NCBI GenBank assembly: GCA_950295325.1
Contig: OX485804.1
Location: 26,848,001 to 26,908,000, forward strand
Reading direction: 5' to 3'
DNA: 60,000 nt
From: Polytrichum commune
Taxonomy: Eukaryota > Streptophyta > Polytrichopsida > Polytrichales > Polytrichaceae
Shown here: positions 45,207 to 56,815 of the stretch, piece by piece
Numbering within the stretch: the first letter of the stretch is position 1
Layout: each line of letters begins with the position of its first letter
Translations under genes and position numbers: made by a program
Notes under the pieces: model-generated
The model's input: only the letters and a program-made list of their open reading frames with translations
Databases searched by the model: none
What the model was told of the DNA's origin: nothing

Positions 45207-48045
45207 TGTGGTACTTTTGGGCCACCCCCTTTCGAGGGAGCCTAAAAGTATCACACAAGCCCTTCGGTGAAGGTGGCCTGCATTTGCAGGCGCCCAAGCC
45301 GAACCCGGATGATAGGTGTATAACGTGAGTAGTTAGATTTTTAAGGGAGATTAAATATGCGTCGTAGTACCTCCGGAGGTTAGGCCTTAGTTTTTTACTA
45401 GTGTGGCTTTAAACTCCACTAACCAATTTCATATCTAGTTCTAACCTTAACCTACAACCTATTCTACGCGCAGACGCACCAGCCTTGAAACCAAGGCAAT
45501 CCTAATTTGTGAATTGGGATGGTTCTGATACACCCAACCGGGTGTGACTCATACCACCCTAACTCAACGAACGGAATAACGACAATTTGATGGACCATTC
45601 AATTCTTCCTATTTCTTTATTTAGTTCTATTTAGTTTTCTAAGCGGGGGAACTTGGCCTAAGTCCCACCCTTCACACAAATTCCTTCTTAATTACTTACT
45701 TTTGTTTGCACGTCCTAACTTACTACATTAACATATTAGGCATCACCCCTTACCTCGGGTCTCTTGCCAACAAGGGTTTACGATTTATTTTGTATGTTTT
45801 AATTGTTAAATGTGTTTACACTGGATAGACCACGAAATGCAACTCAATGGGACCAGGGTGACGGACGACCTGTAGGTTCAACCTGTTACGCAATCTTCAT
45901 AAATTGGGGCCATTACTCCCAATCTATGGGGCCAACAACATAATAGTGGATTCGCGGGTCATTAACCCCACCTTTCCACCAACAACATTCAGAGTGGTTG
46001 TGTCTGTGATTAATCCGACTTACCACACACGAAACTTGCTAATAAATGAAGCTACTACCACAAAACATACCAAGGGCCCCGAAAACAATGGAATTGGGTA
46101 CTCCCTTGGCGGTCAAGTGGTCAAGCCACTTGACCTTACGAGATAGGTGAGTGGGTTTAGAAATGCGTACCTTAGCCGTGCTCCCTCCAATCCTAAATGG
46201 AAGGCTTAAGGTTAGTTAATTTACCTCAATTTTCCTCGGTTGATTTGGGCTTGATGTAGGCCGAGCCGCTACCTCCTTCCTTGCTCCACTTTCCGAGCGT
46301 CGACCTTGCCTCCTTCTTTGTAACTAGTTTGGTAGTAAGCGTCCCTTAGTTAACAATTAAAATATAAAGTGTTATTTTGCCCTGTAATTTAATCCTAAGC
46401 ATAATATTTATACTTAGTGCACCAAATTATCTTTCCAATGATCTAAAAATCACTCTAATCGGATAAGAAATGCAAAAGTTATGAGGGTTGGAAGTGTGAG
46501 GTCGATTCAACCGACCCTTCCAACCCACCTATCTACCTTCTAACTTCAAAAATTCATAGCACATTCCTTACTACTTGGATCTAGGCTTTCCTTATACCAT
46601 TGGAAAGCTATGAACAAGCTCTAACTAGAAAAATTATGACATCAGCAGGTTAAGCTAATAGAAATTCAGCGGACTCCTTGTAACACAGCAGTCAATCAAG
46701 AAGGCTTAAACTATGTATCTCGCCTTCAACAATTCATATCTAATTCAAATCTTAGTCAAATCAAACGTTCTATATGACCCTGGAGAGATATTAAAAAGAT
46801 GTATTTGATAAAAATATGTGATTAGAAAGGTAAGCCGAAGTGAACCCAGCAGGTCCTCTGTAATGCAGCAGTCAACCAAAAGTTCTCAAACTATGTGTCC
46901 CATCTTGCACAATTCATATCTAATTCAAATCATGCTCAAATCAAATGTTCTAAGCCATTTTGGAAAGCTACACAAAAGTTCTACTTGGGAAAAATATAAT
47001 TTCTTGGAATTAAAATTCCTATTGGGCTCGCAGGTCTGATCCAGCAGCCGCTACCCACAAGACCACCCAGTTTTTCTACTCCATCTTTGAAAATCCATAA
47101 CTAATTGTCATCTCAACCAAATCACAAATGGAAAACGGCTATGGATAGCTATATGAAATCTCTCTAAGAGAAAAATGATAAGTATCTTGTTCTAGCTTTT
47201 GAACTAAGCCTTCAGGGCATTGGCAGATGAGGTCTATAATGCCTCTACTCAAAACTCTACCATCCAACCTACCTCTACAAAAGAAGGAATAATTTTGTTG
47301 GTGTGTTAATAAACACACAACCTAACTAGGAGAGAGAGAGTAGAGGAGGTTCTCAAGCCTTTCTTTTAGACCATTGAGAATACATGCTAAAGGATTTTTT
47401 CCTAACTACATTGAAGCAGGGCTTCGCCCAAAAACTAGAGAAAGAGAGAGAGCTACAAGGTGGAAGGAGGGGTTTTTAAACCCTCTCACAAAAGGGTTGG
47501 ACCCCTCCTCCACCGGATCCATTTTTCAAACTCTTTCCCGAAATTTTGGCTCGGGGGTTTTCCCGGTTGAGGTTGCCACCCTCTCGCCGAGGTGGCTCCG
47601 ACAAAAAACCTTTAGAAATCTTTCTAATTTTTCCGCCATCGAGTTGGCAAGGGGGCAAGTGGGCAAGTATCCCCCTTGCTCTCTTTCTTTTTTGTCTTCA
47701 AAATTCTTCACGCCGATTTTATCTTCTTACGTAAAACACCTCCAATAGTCTTGTGTGCCTCACACTAACTAATAAACTAACACTTGCTTAGCTAGCATCT
47801 ACTAACATTTGCTTAATAACTAGCATCTACTAATATTTGCTTAGCTAGTTGTTTTTACTAGCTAGCATTTTTTTTCTACTTTGCTATCTTCTAGCACTAC
47901 TTAGTTTCATTTTGACCTTCCTTCTTCTAGGCTAAATGCTAAATGAACTAATTTTCCCTAAATTCCCTATCAATTCTAACTTTTAATGCTAACATTCTAA
48001 CTAAAAGTGATCCCGCAGAGTGGTGGACCACTCAAAGGGTTCACA
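45207..48045. mobile_element. Unrelated 2.8-kb TG...CA element, probable long solo LTR or LARD-like unit (TSD GACAC)
   Basis: It starts TGTGGTAC and ends GGTTCACA (TGTG/CACA inverted ends), with GACAC at 45202-45206 and 48046-48050, so it inserted like an LTR element. It shares no sequence with the main family. Longest open stretches are about 124 codons with no recognisable product. The first 49 bp (45207-45255) fold into an almost perfect hairpin. No primer-binding site or second LTR was found inside, so a solo LTR with an unusually long LTR is the simplest reading. Confidence 0.6.
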
Positions 48046-48247
48046 GACACCTCCATTTTCCTCACCGAATCCACCCTCATGCCCACCATTACCATTAAAA
48101 TCAATGGTATGGTCAAACTCCATTTGCACACGATCCTTGTTCCAATTTGAGCCTCACAACCTTTTAGAAACCCCGGGCTCACCATCATAACCCGCACATT
48201 TGCTAGCCATGTCTCCCTCAAAGTGCGAGCCCAAATATTGGAACCCT

Positions 48248-48259
48248 GCTCTGATACCA
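48248..48259 (-). other. Primer-binding site of element C
   Basis: GCTCTGATACCA on the plus strand, 2 nt from the 5' LTR at 48262. Confidence 0.92.
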
Positions 48260-48261
48260 AG

Positions 48262-49235
48262 TGTCGCAACCCTTGCTAGCCCCCTTGACAATCTTGCCAA
48301 TTTTCATTTTCTAGCAAAGGTGACGAGCGCTAACCCTTCGCGTTCCGCCATGCTAATGGTTAGCTCCTCTTACCCCGGACCATATAGTTCATAGGAGGGA
48401 ACCAACCCTCCTACTTTGCTTTCGGGACTCACCCTTTAATCGGTAACCCATTTCCCCAATGTGGACTTCCATCCATGGAAGTCCAATCCTATGTTGATCA
48501 TCGCATTGCTGGAGCAACACTACAACAACTCGAACCATACTAGGCAACTATGGCCTCACATTGGGCCAATGCCCATGGAGGCCGTGCCGTTCGGCCTCGG
48601 GTGGGTGAGGCCACACCACCTCACCCATATAAGCCTCTAGGACTTCACGCGGGGCCCCTACCCCACCGTCAACCAACCTCTTGTCTCTCTACCAAGAGTT
48701 GGGGCCAAGTGGACATTTTCCTTTAGCTGCTGGGCCTAGAACCGCCCAGCAGCTTCAGACCATCATAACTTCCTTGTATGATGTCTGATCATAACAACCA
48801 ACCACTCCATCTACATCTACGCTTCACGTAGATGCCGATGGACACCTCACTTGCCCCATTCGGGCAAGTATTGAGGAAGTTATGCCTGTTTGAACCTTGG
48901 CAGTCCCGGGAATCACTCCCAGGCACTGCTGTAACAGGGCGCTGTCCCGGGACAGCGCCCCACTCAAATGGCCATAACTCCTAGCTCACACCTCCCATTG
49001 AGGTGTTCTTGAGCTTTCTAGAATCACCACGCCATGAGCTACGCATAACTCATGGCCTTACCCTTGTGCCTCCTAGTCTTCGTGGGTGGGAGGCGTTCCC
49101 AACGCCCGGGGCCCTCACCCACACTAGGATCACTTGGGCCCTCTCACCAACGGCGCCACAAGTCCCGGGTGTCACTCCGGGGTCCCCCTTGTGCCCATGG
49201 TGTTTCGGGCACTCCTCATGGAGAGGTGCGCGACA
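48262..49235 (-). repeat. Right (5') LTR of element C
   Basis: 974 bp, reverse orientation. It ends GCGCGACA at 49235 and abuts the truncated minus-strand gene. Confidence 0.9.
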
Positions 49236-49799
49236 TTGAAGAATGGAAATCGGGGGTTTGCCTGGAAAGGGAGGAAGAGGAGACGGAGGAATGGGGGTAA
49301 CAAAGGTGGAACGGACGGAGGATGGGGATGGCTTGTGAATGGGAGTGGAAAGGGGGGAATCATCACCATCGGAGGAATCGGAAAGATGTATGACAGTCTG
49401 CGTACCGGGCTCAGTCTTAACTTTGACCAAGGGAGGAGTATTGAAAGTGGACACAGAGGAATGGGGAGGGGTACGGATATCCGTGGATACATTCATGCAA
49501 GGACATGGGAGTCCGTACACCCTGTATTTACCAGCGCAGAGTTCCCATGTTGACGAGCCACTGTCGGCAACCCTAGGATTCTCACGAATGGACAATGACA
49601 AAAGAGAAGTAATAGTATCATAAATCTCGCGTTCGACCCATATTGTACTGTTTTGCAAAGAAAACCTAATACTAAGGTCCAGAGAAGAGACAGATGCAAA
49701 ACCGTGCGCATCTATGGGGAAAAGAAGGGGGATGCCCATGCCAGTGGCACGGAGCTCAACCATTTCCGTTAAAGAAGACATTGTGGACGAGGAAGCCAT
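49236..49799 (-). CDS. Unknown nuclear-type protein, truncated by element C
   Basis: The minus-strand frame begins at ATG 49799 (MASSSTMSSLTEMVEL) and is open for 188 codons until element C cuts it at 49235. The first about 110 residues look globular. The rest is Pro/Ser/Thr-rich and disordered, with VIHLSDSSDGDD, a pattern like a SUMO-interacting motif followed by acidic residues, and LVKVKTEPG before it. I do not recognise the family. The TATA box and telo-box upstream support this start and suggest a once-active gene. An upstream in-frame TTG at 49835 is less likely to be the start. Confidence 0.5.
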
Positions 49800-49870
49800 G
49801 GATAAAGAGATGGACGAATAAGAAAAAGACCCCAAAAAAGGAAAAAGAGGGAAGGCTACCGAACGATTGG

Positions 49871-49906
49871 AAACCCTAAAGATTCAACAGTGGTAATATA
49901 TAGGTC
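49871..49906 (-). promoter_or_regulatory. Minus-strand core promoter with TATA box and telo-box
   Basis: On the minus strand CCTATATATTACC (about 49893-49905) is a good plant TATA box. TTTAGGGTTT (49871-49880), a telo-box common near start sites of plant housekeeping genes, lies about 20 bp downstream. The ATG at 49799 follows about 70 bp later. Confidence 0.5.
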
Positions 49907-49993
49907 TGAGAGGTAGGAGAGGGGTCATTTTGTGAGCGAAGGAGAAGGCTGCCCAGAGAGTAGGGAGAACAGAAGAGAGCAATAGAGGGGAAG

Positions 49994-50422
49994 TTGGACG
50001 CACACATGAAGGAACCAGAGCACATTACAGATTCCACAATAGATCCAGGAAAGAGGCGGAAGAAGAGAAAGGGAGGGACTAGTTTCAGCAATTCGAAACA
50101 GAGGAGACGGAGAGAACAAAAGAAGAAGGAGGAAACGTGCATAGAAGGAAGAGGGACCCCTACAGACTCACAGAACACGTGTGCAGTGGACAAGGGAGGC
50201 TTGAATCTGATATCGATAGACGAAGAAGCGGAGGACAGTGGTTCACAGGCAATATCTATGGAAGAGAGCGAGCATCCGAACATTTCAAATCAGAGCGGGT
50301 CTCGCGAGGAGAGAAGGGAGAATTCGATGATTACTGTAAGTTTGTCGTGGAGGATATATGCACAAGGGGCACTTAAAGATATAGGTTTATGGGAACAAGA
50401 CAAAGGAAATTCAAAACTCTAA
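49994..50422 (+). CDS. Basic low-complexity ORF, uncertain
   Basis: A 142-codon frame, divergent to the minus-strand gene. It starts MDAHMKEPEH and contains a strong nuclear-localisation-like run (GKRRKKRKGG), a second basic block (QRRRREQKKKEE) and a Ser/Glu-rich middle (SIDEEAEDSGSQ). No known domain is seen. The purine-rich composition alone may keep this frame open, so it may not be a gene. Confidence 0.25.
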   Translation: MDAHMKEPEHITDSTIDPGKRRKKRKGGTSFSNSKQRRRREQKKKEETCIEGRGTPTDSQNTCAVDKGGLNLISIDEEAEDSGSQAISMEESEHPNISNQSGSREERRENSMITVSLSWRIYAQGALKDIGLWEQDKGNSKL

Positions 50423-50584
50423 ATAAAGAAGAAGACTTGCAGACAATAGGGCAATTCAGATATGGGTCTGTATTTTGAAAACAAGAAACTTGCCCGTACG
50501 TGGGGTTTTCACTTGAATAGGTTGTAATATGTGTTACGTAGGTAGTGCGATAACTTGGAAATCTTTGGGAATGCACAAGGGGAC
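50423..50584. other. Short unassigned spacer
   Basis: AT-rich sequence between the basic ORF and the palindromic array. Nothing recognisable. Confidence 0.4.
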
Positions 50585-53500
50585 GAGAGGGTCGAGGTTG
50601 GGATAGTATGGACCAAATTTTGAAACTATGATATGGCTTGTGTATGTGAATGTGTGTGGACAAGGAAGAAACTTAGGTTCAAAATTTTGTGTGGGTGCTT
50701 AGAGGCCGACCCTCTCGGAACCGAGAGGGTCTAGGTTAAGAGAGTATGGACCAGATTTTGAAAACTATGATATGGCTTGTGTATGTGAATGTGTGGACAA
50801 GGTAGAAACTTAGGTTCACAAGTTTTGTGGGTGCACAAGAGGCCGACCCTCTCGGAACCGAGAGGTCGAGGTTAAGATAGTATGCACCAGATTTTGAAAA
50901 CTAGGCTATGGCTTGTGTATGTGAATGTGTGGACAAGGTAGCAACTTTGGTTCAAAATTTTGTGTGGGTGCTTAGAGGCCGACCCTCTCGGAACCGAGAG
51001 GGTCGAGGTTGGGATAGTATGGACCAAATTTTGAAACTATGATATGGCTTGTGTATGTGAATGTGTGTGGACAAGGAAGAAACTTAGGTTCAAAATTTTG
51101 TGTGGGTGCTTAGAGGCCGACCCTCTCGGAACCGAGAGGGTCTAGGTTGAGAGAGTATGGACCAGATTTTGAAAACTATGATATGGCTTGTGTATGTGAA
51201 TGTGTGGACAAGGTAGAAACTTAGGTTCACAAGTTTTGTGGGTGCATAAAAGGCCGACCCTCTCGGAACCGAGAGGTTCGAGGTTAAGAGAGTATGGACC
51301 AGATTTTGAAAACTAGGATATGGCTTGTGTATGTGAATGTGTGGACAAGGTAGCACTTTTGGTTCAACATTTTTGTGGGTGCATAAAAGGCCGACCCTCT
51401 CGGAACCGAGAGGTTCGAGGTTAAGAGAGTATGGACCAGATTTTGAAAACTAGGATATGGCTTGTGTATGTGAATGTGTGGACAAGGTAGCACTTTTGGT
51501 TCAGCATTTTTGTGGGTGCATAAAAGGCCGACCCTCTCGGAACCGAGAGGTTCGAGGTTAAGAGAGTATGGACCAGATTTTGAAAACTAGGATATGGCTT
51601 GTGTATGTGAATGTGTGGACAAGATAGCAACTTTGGTTCAAAATTTTTGTGGGTGCATAAAAGGCCGACCCTATCGAAACCGAGAGGTTCGAGGTTAAGA
51701 GAGTATGGACCAGATTTTGAAAACTAGGATATGGCTTGTGTATGTGAATGTGAGGACGAGGTAGCAACTTTGGTTCAAAATTTTGTGTGGGTGCACAAGA
51801 GGCCGACCCTCTCGGAACCGAGAGGTTCGAGGTTAAGAGAGTATGGACCAGATTTTGAAAACTAGGATATGGCTTGTGTATGTGAATGTGTGGACAAGAT
51901 AGCAACTTTGGTTCAAAATTTTTGTGGGTGCATAAGAAGCCGACCCTCTCGGAACCGAGAGGTTCGAGGTCAAGAGAGTATGGACCAGATTTTGAAAACT
52001 ACGATATGGCTTGTGTATGTGAATGTGTGGACAAGGAAGAAACTTTGGTTCAAAATTTTGTGTGGGTGCTAAGAGGCGGACCCTCTCGAAACCGAGAGTG
52101 TGTAGGTTATGATAGTATTGGCCAGATTTTGACAACTATGATGTGGATTTTGAATGTAAATGTGTGTGGACCAAGTAGTAATTCATGTTGAGAAGTTTTG
52201 TGTGTGCACAAGAATGAGACCCTCTCGGAACCGAGAGGGTCAAGGTGGGGATAATAAGAACCAGATTTTGCCAACTATGATGTGGATTGAGTATGTGACT
52301 ATATGTGGACCAGCTAGTTATTCATTTTGAAATTTCTTGTTTGTACACTACAATGAGACCCTCTCGGAACCGAGAGGGTCAAGGATGGTTTTAGTATGGA
52401 CCAGATTTTCACAATTATGATGTGGCTACAGTATGTGACTGTTCGTGGACCACTTAGTTATTCATGTTGAAATTGTTTGTGTGTCCATGAGAGTGAGACC
52501 CTCTCGGAACCAAGAGGGTGAAGGCGGGGATAGTATGGACCTGATTTTGACAACTATGATGTGGCTTGAGTATATGAATGTTTGTGGACCAATTAGTAAT
52601 TCATGTTGAGAAGTTTTGTGTGTGCACTAGGATGACACCCTCTCGGAACCGAGAGGGTCAAGTTGGGGATATTAAAGACCAGATTTTGACAACTATGATG
52701 TGGATTGAGTATATGACAGTATGTGGACTAGCTAGTTATTCATTTTGAAATTCTTTGTGTGTCCATGAGAGGGAGACCCTCTCGGAACCGAGAGGGTCAT
52801 GGTGGGGATAGTATGGACCTGATTTTGACAACTATGATGTGGCTTGTGTATATGAATGTTTGTGGACCAATTAGTAATTCATGTTGAGAAGTTTTGTGTG
52901 TGCACTAGGATGACACCCTCTCGGAACCGAGAGGGTCTAGGATGGGTTTAGTATCGACCAGATTTTGAAAACTCTGATATGGCTTTTGTATTTGAATGTA
53001 TGTGGACCAAGTAGTAATTCATGTTGAGAAGTTTTGTGTGTGCACAAGAATGAGACCCTCTCGGAACCGAGAGGGTCAAGGTGGGGATAATAAGAACCAG
53101 ATTTTGCCAACTATGATGTGGATTGAGTATGTGACTATATGTGGACCAGCTAGTTATTCATTTTGAAATTTCTTGTTTGTACACTACAATGAGACCCTCT
53201 CGGAACCGAGAGGGTCAAGGATGGTTTTAGTATGGACCAGATTTTCACAACTATGATGTGGCTACAGTATGTGACTGTTCGTGGACCAGTTAGTTATTCA
53301 GGTTGAAATTCTTTGTGTGTCCATGAGAGGGAGACCCTCTCGGAACCGAGAGGGTCATGGTGGGGATAGTATGGACCTGATTTTGACAACTATGATGTGG
53401 CTTGTGTATATGAATGTTTGTGGACCAATTAGTAATTCATGTTGAGAAGTTTTGTGTGTGCACTAGGATGACACCCTCTCGGTTCCGAGAGGGTCTAGGA

Positions 53501-55235
53501 TGGGTTTAGTATCGACGAGATTTTGAAAACTCTGATATGGCTGTTGTATTTGAATGTATGTGGACCAAGTAGTAATTCATGTTGAAATTGTTTGCGGGTG
53601 CATGAGAGGGAGACCCTCTCGGTTCCGAGAGGGTCAAGTTGGGGATAGTATGTACCAAATTTCGAAAACTGTGATTTGGCTCGTGTATGTGAATGTGTGT
53701 GGACAAGGTAGAAACTTAGGTTCAAAAGTTTTGTGGGTGCATGAGAGGGAGACCCTCTCGGAACCGAGAGGGTCAAGGTGGGGATATTAAGGACCAGATT
53801 TTCACAACTATGATGTGGCTTGTGTATGTGATTGTATGTGGACAAGCTAGTTATTCATGTTGAGAAGTTTTGTGTTTGCACTAGGATGAGACCCTCTCGG
53901 AACCGAGAGGGTCAAGGTGGGGAACCAAGAGGGTCAAGGTATGTGAAAGTGTGTGGACAAGGTGTGTGGACTTTGGTTCAAAATTCTTGTGGGTGCATAA
54001 GAGCTAGACCCTCTCGGAACCGAGAGGGTCTAGGTTGTGACAATTTGGACCAGATTTTGACAAGTATGATGTGCATTGTGTATGTGATAGTATGTGGTCT
54101 AGGTAGGTACATAAGTTGAAATTTGTAGTGTGTTCACTAGAATGATACCCTCTCGGAACCGAGAGGGTATACCTTGAGGTGTTTTGTACCAGTTTTGTAC
54201 AATAATGGGGTATGTATATGTAAAAGGCAGGTATTTATGGTGAAATTTATTGTGTATGCACAATATTGAGACCATCTCGGAACCGAGAGGGTCTACGTGC
54301 TGGATTTGTGTACCATATGGTGGGAATTATGTATGTGGACTAGGTAGGACTTTGGGTGAACAGTTTTGTGAATGCACTGAGGTGAGACCCTCTCGGTTCC
54401 GAGAGGGTCAAGGATGGGGATATTGGAAACTATGATGTGGCTTGTGTATGTGAATGTATGTGGACTATGTAGGTACTTAGGTTGAAACTAATTTGTGGGT
54501 GCACGAGAGTGATACCCTCTCGGAACCGAGAGGGTCAAGGTTGGGATAGTGTGGACCAGATTTTGACAACTCTAATGTGGCTTGTGTCTATGAATGTTTG
54601 TTGACCATCTAGGCAATCATCATGATATTGAGTGTGTGTGCATGACAGTGGGACCGTCTCGGAACCGAGAGGGTCTAGGATGGGTTTAGTATCAACCAGA
54701 TTTTGAAAAATATGATGTGGCTTTTGTATGTGAATGTATGTGGACCAACTAGTAATTCATGTTGAAATTGTTTTCGTGTGCATGAGAGGGAGACCCTCTC
54801 GGAACCGAGAGGGTCAAGGTGGGGATAGTGTGGACCAGATTTTGACAACTCTGATGTGACTTGTGTATATGAATGTATATGGACAAGGTAGCAACTTAGG
54901 TTCAAACTTCTTGTGTGTGCATGAGAGTGAGACCCTCTCGGAACCGAGAGGGTCTAGGATGGGTTTAGTATCAAGCAGATTTTGAAAACTATGATGTGGC
55001 TTTTGTATGTGAATGTATGTGGACCAACTAGTAATTCATGTTGAAATTGTTTTCGTGTGCATGAGAGGGAGACCCTCTCGGAACCGAGAGGGTCAAGGTG
55101 GGGATAGTATAGACCAGATTTTGACAACTCTGATTTGGCTTGTGTATATGAATGTATGTGGACAACGTAGCAACTTAGGTTCAAGCTTTTTGTGTGTGCA
55201 TGAGAGAGAGACCCTCTCGGAACCGAGAGGGTCAA
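50585..55235. repeat. Palindromic satellite array 1 (about 34 monomers)
   Basis: Monomers of 137 bp (50585-52100) and then about 139-141 bp (52180-55235) each contain a palindrome with arms GACCCTCTCGG and CCGAGAGGGTC around a central AA. Full palindromes start near 50707. In the first part the right arm is often shortened (GAGAGGTTCGAGG). The rest of the monomer carries TGGACCAGATTTTG, ATGTGGCTTGTGTATGTGAATG and TAGTAATTCATGTTGA words and varies more than the palindrome. The centre is TT at 53483, 53623 and 54397. A block of several monomers is duplicated (52201 and 53039). Confidence 0.95.
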
Positions 55236-55275
55236 GGTGTCGGTTGTTCTAAAGATTGTATGCCTCATTTTTCCA

Positions 55276-56815
55276 GGAATCACAATCGATGGACCTTATT
55301 ATCATGGAGGAGCCCTCTATGGATGACTATAATGTTCCATTGGAGGGTCCTGTGTTACCTGTTGATCCACCTGTTGCAACAGATTCTTTGCGTCCGCTTG
55401 ATGAGTCCAACCCAGAGGAGACTGAGCTATTGATTCGGAGATCACAGAAAGAGGACTCTAATTCTGTTATACACCGGGTTCGAATCAAACCCCTTCTTAA
55501 GTCGCGTTTCTCTATTCCACTATGCCGCTTGCGTTGTCTTCCACTTGTTCGTCCCCTCAACGAGGTTGAGGTCACTCGGTTGGAAAATGAGTTCGTCATG
55601 GGTTACCGCGAAGGTGACCGGGCCTTGTATGTCTCTCCCTACAACAACCTCAATGAGGTACTCAATGTCTCCGATGACATCCAAAATTCTTGGAGTTCAT
55701 TGTGGAAAGAGGCCAATGAGGAATTCGACGCCATGCTCCAAAATGACCCTAACCTTGCCCACCTTTCTGGCAAGATGTTCTACGTGTGGGAGGGTAACCA
55801 CCGTTTGTCGGCATGGTGGAGGCACATCAATAAGCATCACTCGCTGGAAAAAGATTGGCACATCTCTGTTGACTGTATTGTCGTGGATCCAAGAAATTCC
55901 ACCGCGGTTTTCTTGAATGCCATGAATGACATCAATTGGTGAGTTCACTTTTCATTTTGTTTTATTCCTCGATTTTGGTGTGGTGCATTGTTTCTTTGAT
56001 TCTCATTACTTTGCCTTTTAGGTCCACGGAGCACGATCATGTTAAAGACAACCTCCCTGCCAAATTGCTTCGCATTCGTACATTTGGAAAAATGAAGCTT
56101 GAGGATTTCTCCGACCTCATTTCGGTTGACGACTACAAGATGTGCGAGTCTAAGATGGACAAGAATCCTACTTGGTATCCTCTCACATTGGATGTCTTCG
56201 TCAAGTTCTTGTACAAGGTAATTTTACTGCTGTCTATTGTTTTTCCTTTCCTCATGTTCTATGCATTTGTCTTTACTCACTTCTCTGTTTGTTACAGAGG
56301 GAGATATCCAATGCGGCGGATACAGCTGCACGGTTGTACCGCGAGGCCACTCCCGAGGCTCTTAGATCTGCTCCTGGGATTTGGGACGCTATGACAAAAG
56401 CCCAAGACAGATTGATCAAAAGTATTCGATCTAGAAGCTTTGAAAAGTTCATCTCCGTCGCCCACAAGGACAACGGCGATGACTTCTTCCAAGAGGTACT
56501 CCCTTCACCTCTTCACTTTTAGTTTGTTTCATCGTTCGTATTTTTCCACTTCAACTTCAAGTACATTTTCTTACTTTGCATTATTCAATGTTGCAGATTG
56601 ACCGTCATTTTTCGTCCTTCCTTGTCCCTGATATGACTATTGAGAAACTACAAAAAGTTGCCACTACACATGTGGATGCTTCCTTTAAGGCTAGGTGGCT
56701 TCGATGGTGGAATTCCCCCGCCGATGTCAAAAACAAAAACAAGTTCCCCTCTTCTCTTCCTCTTCGCGAGAAAGTCCTCGACGATTGGCTTCACAAAGCT
56801 TCCTTTTGGGCACAG
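55276..56815 (+). CDS. ParB/Srx-fold domain protein, exons 1-4 of gene 2
   Basis: Exons 55276-55938, 56022-56217, 56298-56495 and 56597-56815 join in frame across GT-AG introns of 83, 80 and 101 bp. The first exon follows an acceptor (TTTTTCCAG) and the first good ATG is at 55289 (MDLIIMEEP). Residues 87-110 (VRPLNEVEVTRLENEF) and 168-172 (EGNHR, within FYVWEGNHRLSAWWRH), then VDCIVVDP, match the order of the ParB/sulfiredoxin fold: N-terminal RPL-helix, then a G-x-(N/H)-R nucleotide or DNA-phosphate-binding motif. After the intron at Trp217 comes ST-EHDHVKDNL. ParB-family proteins bind palindromic DNA or act as nucleases. In plants the role is unknown. The assignment is from motif pattern only. 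Confidence 0.6.

Larger units (their letters stand above)
15713..49235 (-). mobile_element. Element C: outer reverse-strand LTR retrotransposon, host of five guest insertions
   Basis: LTRs lie at 15713-16684 (3' LTR) and 48262-49235 (5' LTR, with the primer-binding site beside it at 48248-48259). The internal region continues collinearly across each guest: 16685-17148, 18128-18820, 27556-29162, 36532-38175, 44546-45206 and 48051-48261. Subtracting the guests gives about 7.2 kb, the size of its relatives. Outer flanks are TGTAA on the left and TTGAA on the right, an imperfect duplication consistent with an old insertion, or with recombined ends. Confidence 0.8.

Noticed and set aside
49994-50422. 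LINE ORF1 or a transcription factor
   Set aside because: Only basic low-complexity runs are visible. No RNA-binding, zinc-knuckle or DNA-binding motif was found.
51090-52135. Several minus-strand open frames of 69-115 codons with repeated HTFTYTSHI and SVPRGS words
   Set aside because: They are translations of the satellite monomer. The 137-bp period rotates the frames and no start, promoter or domain supports them.
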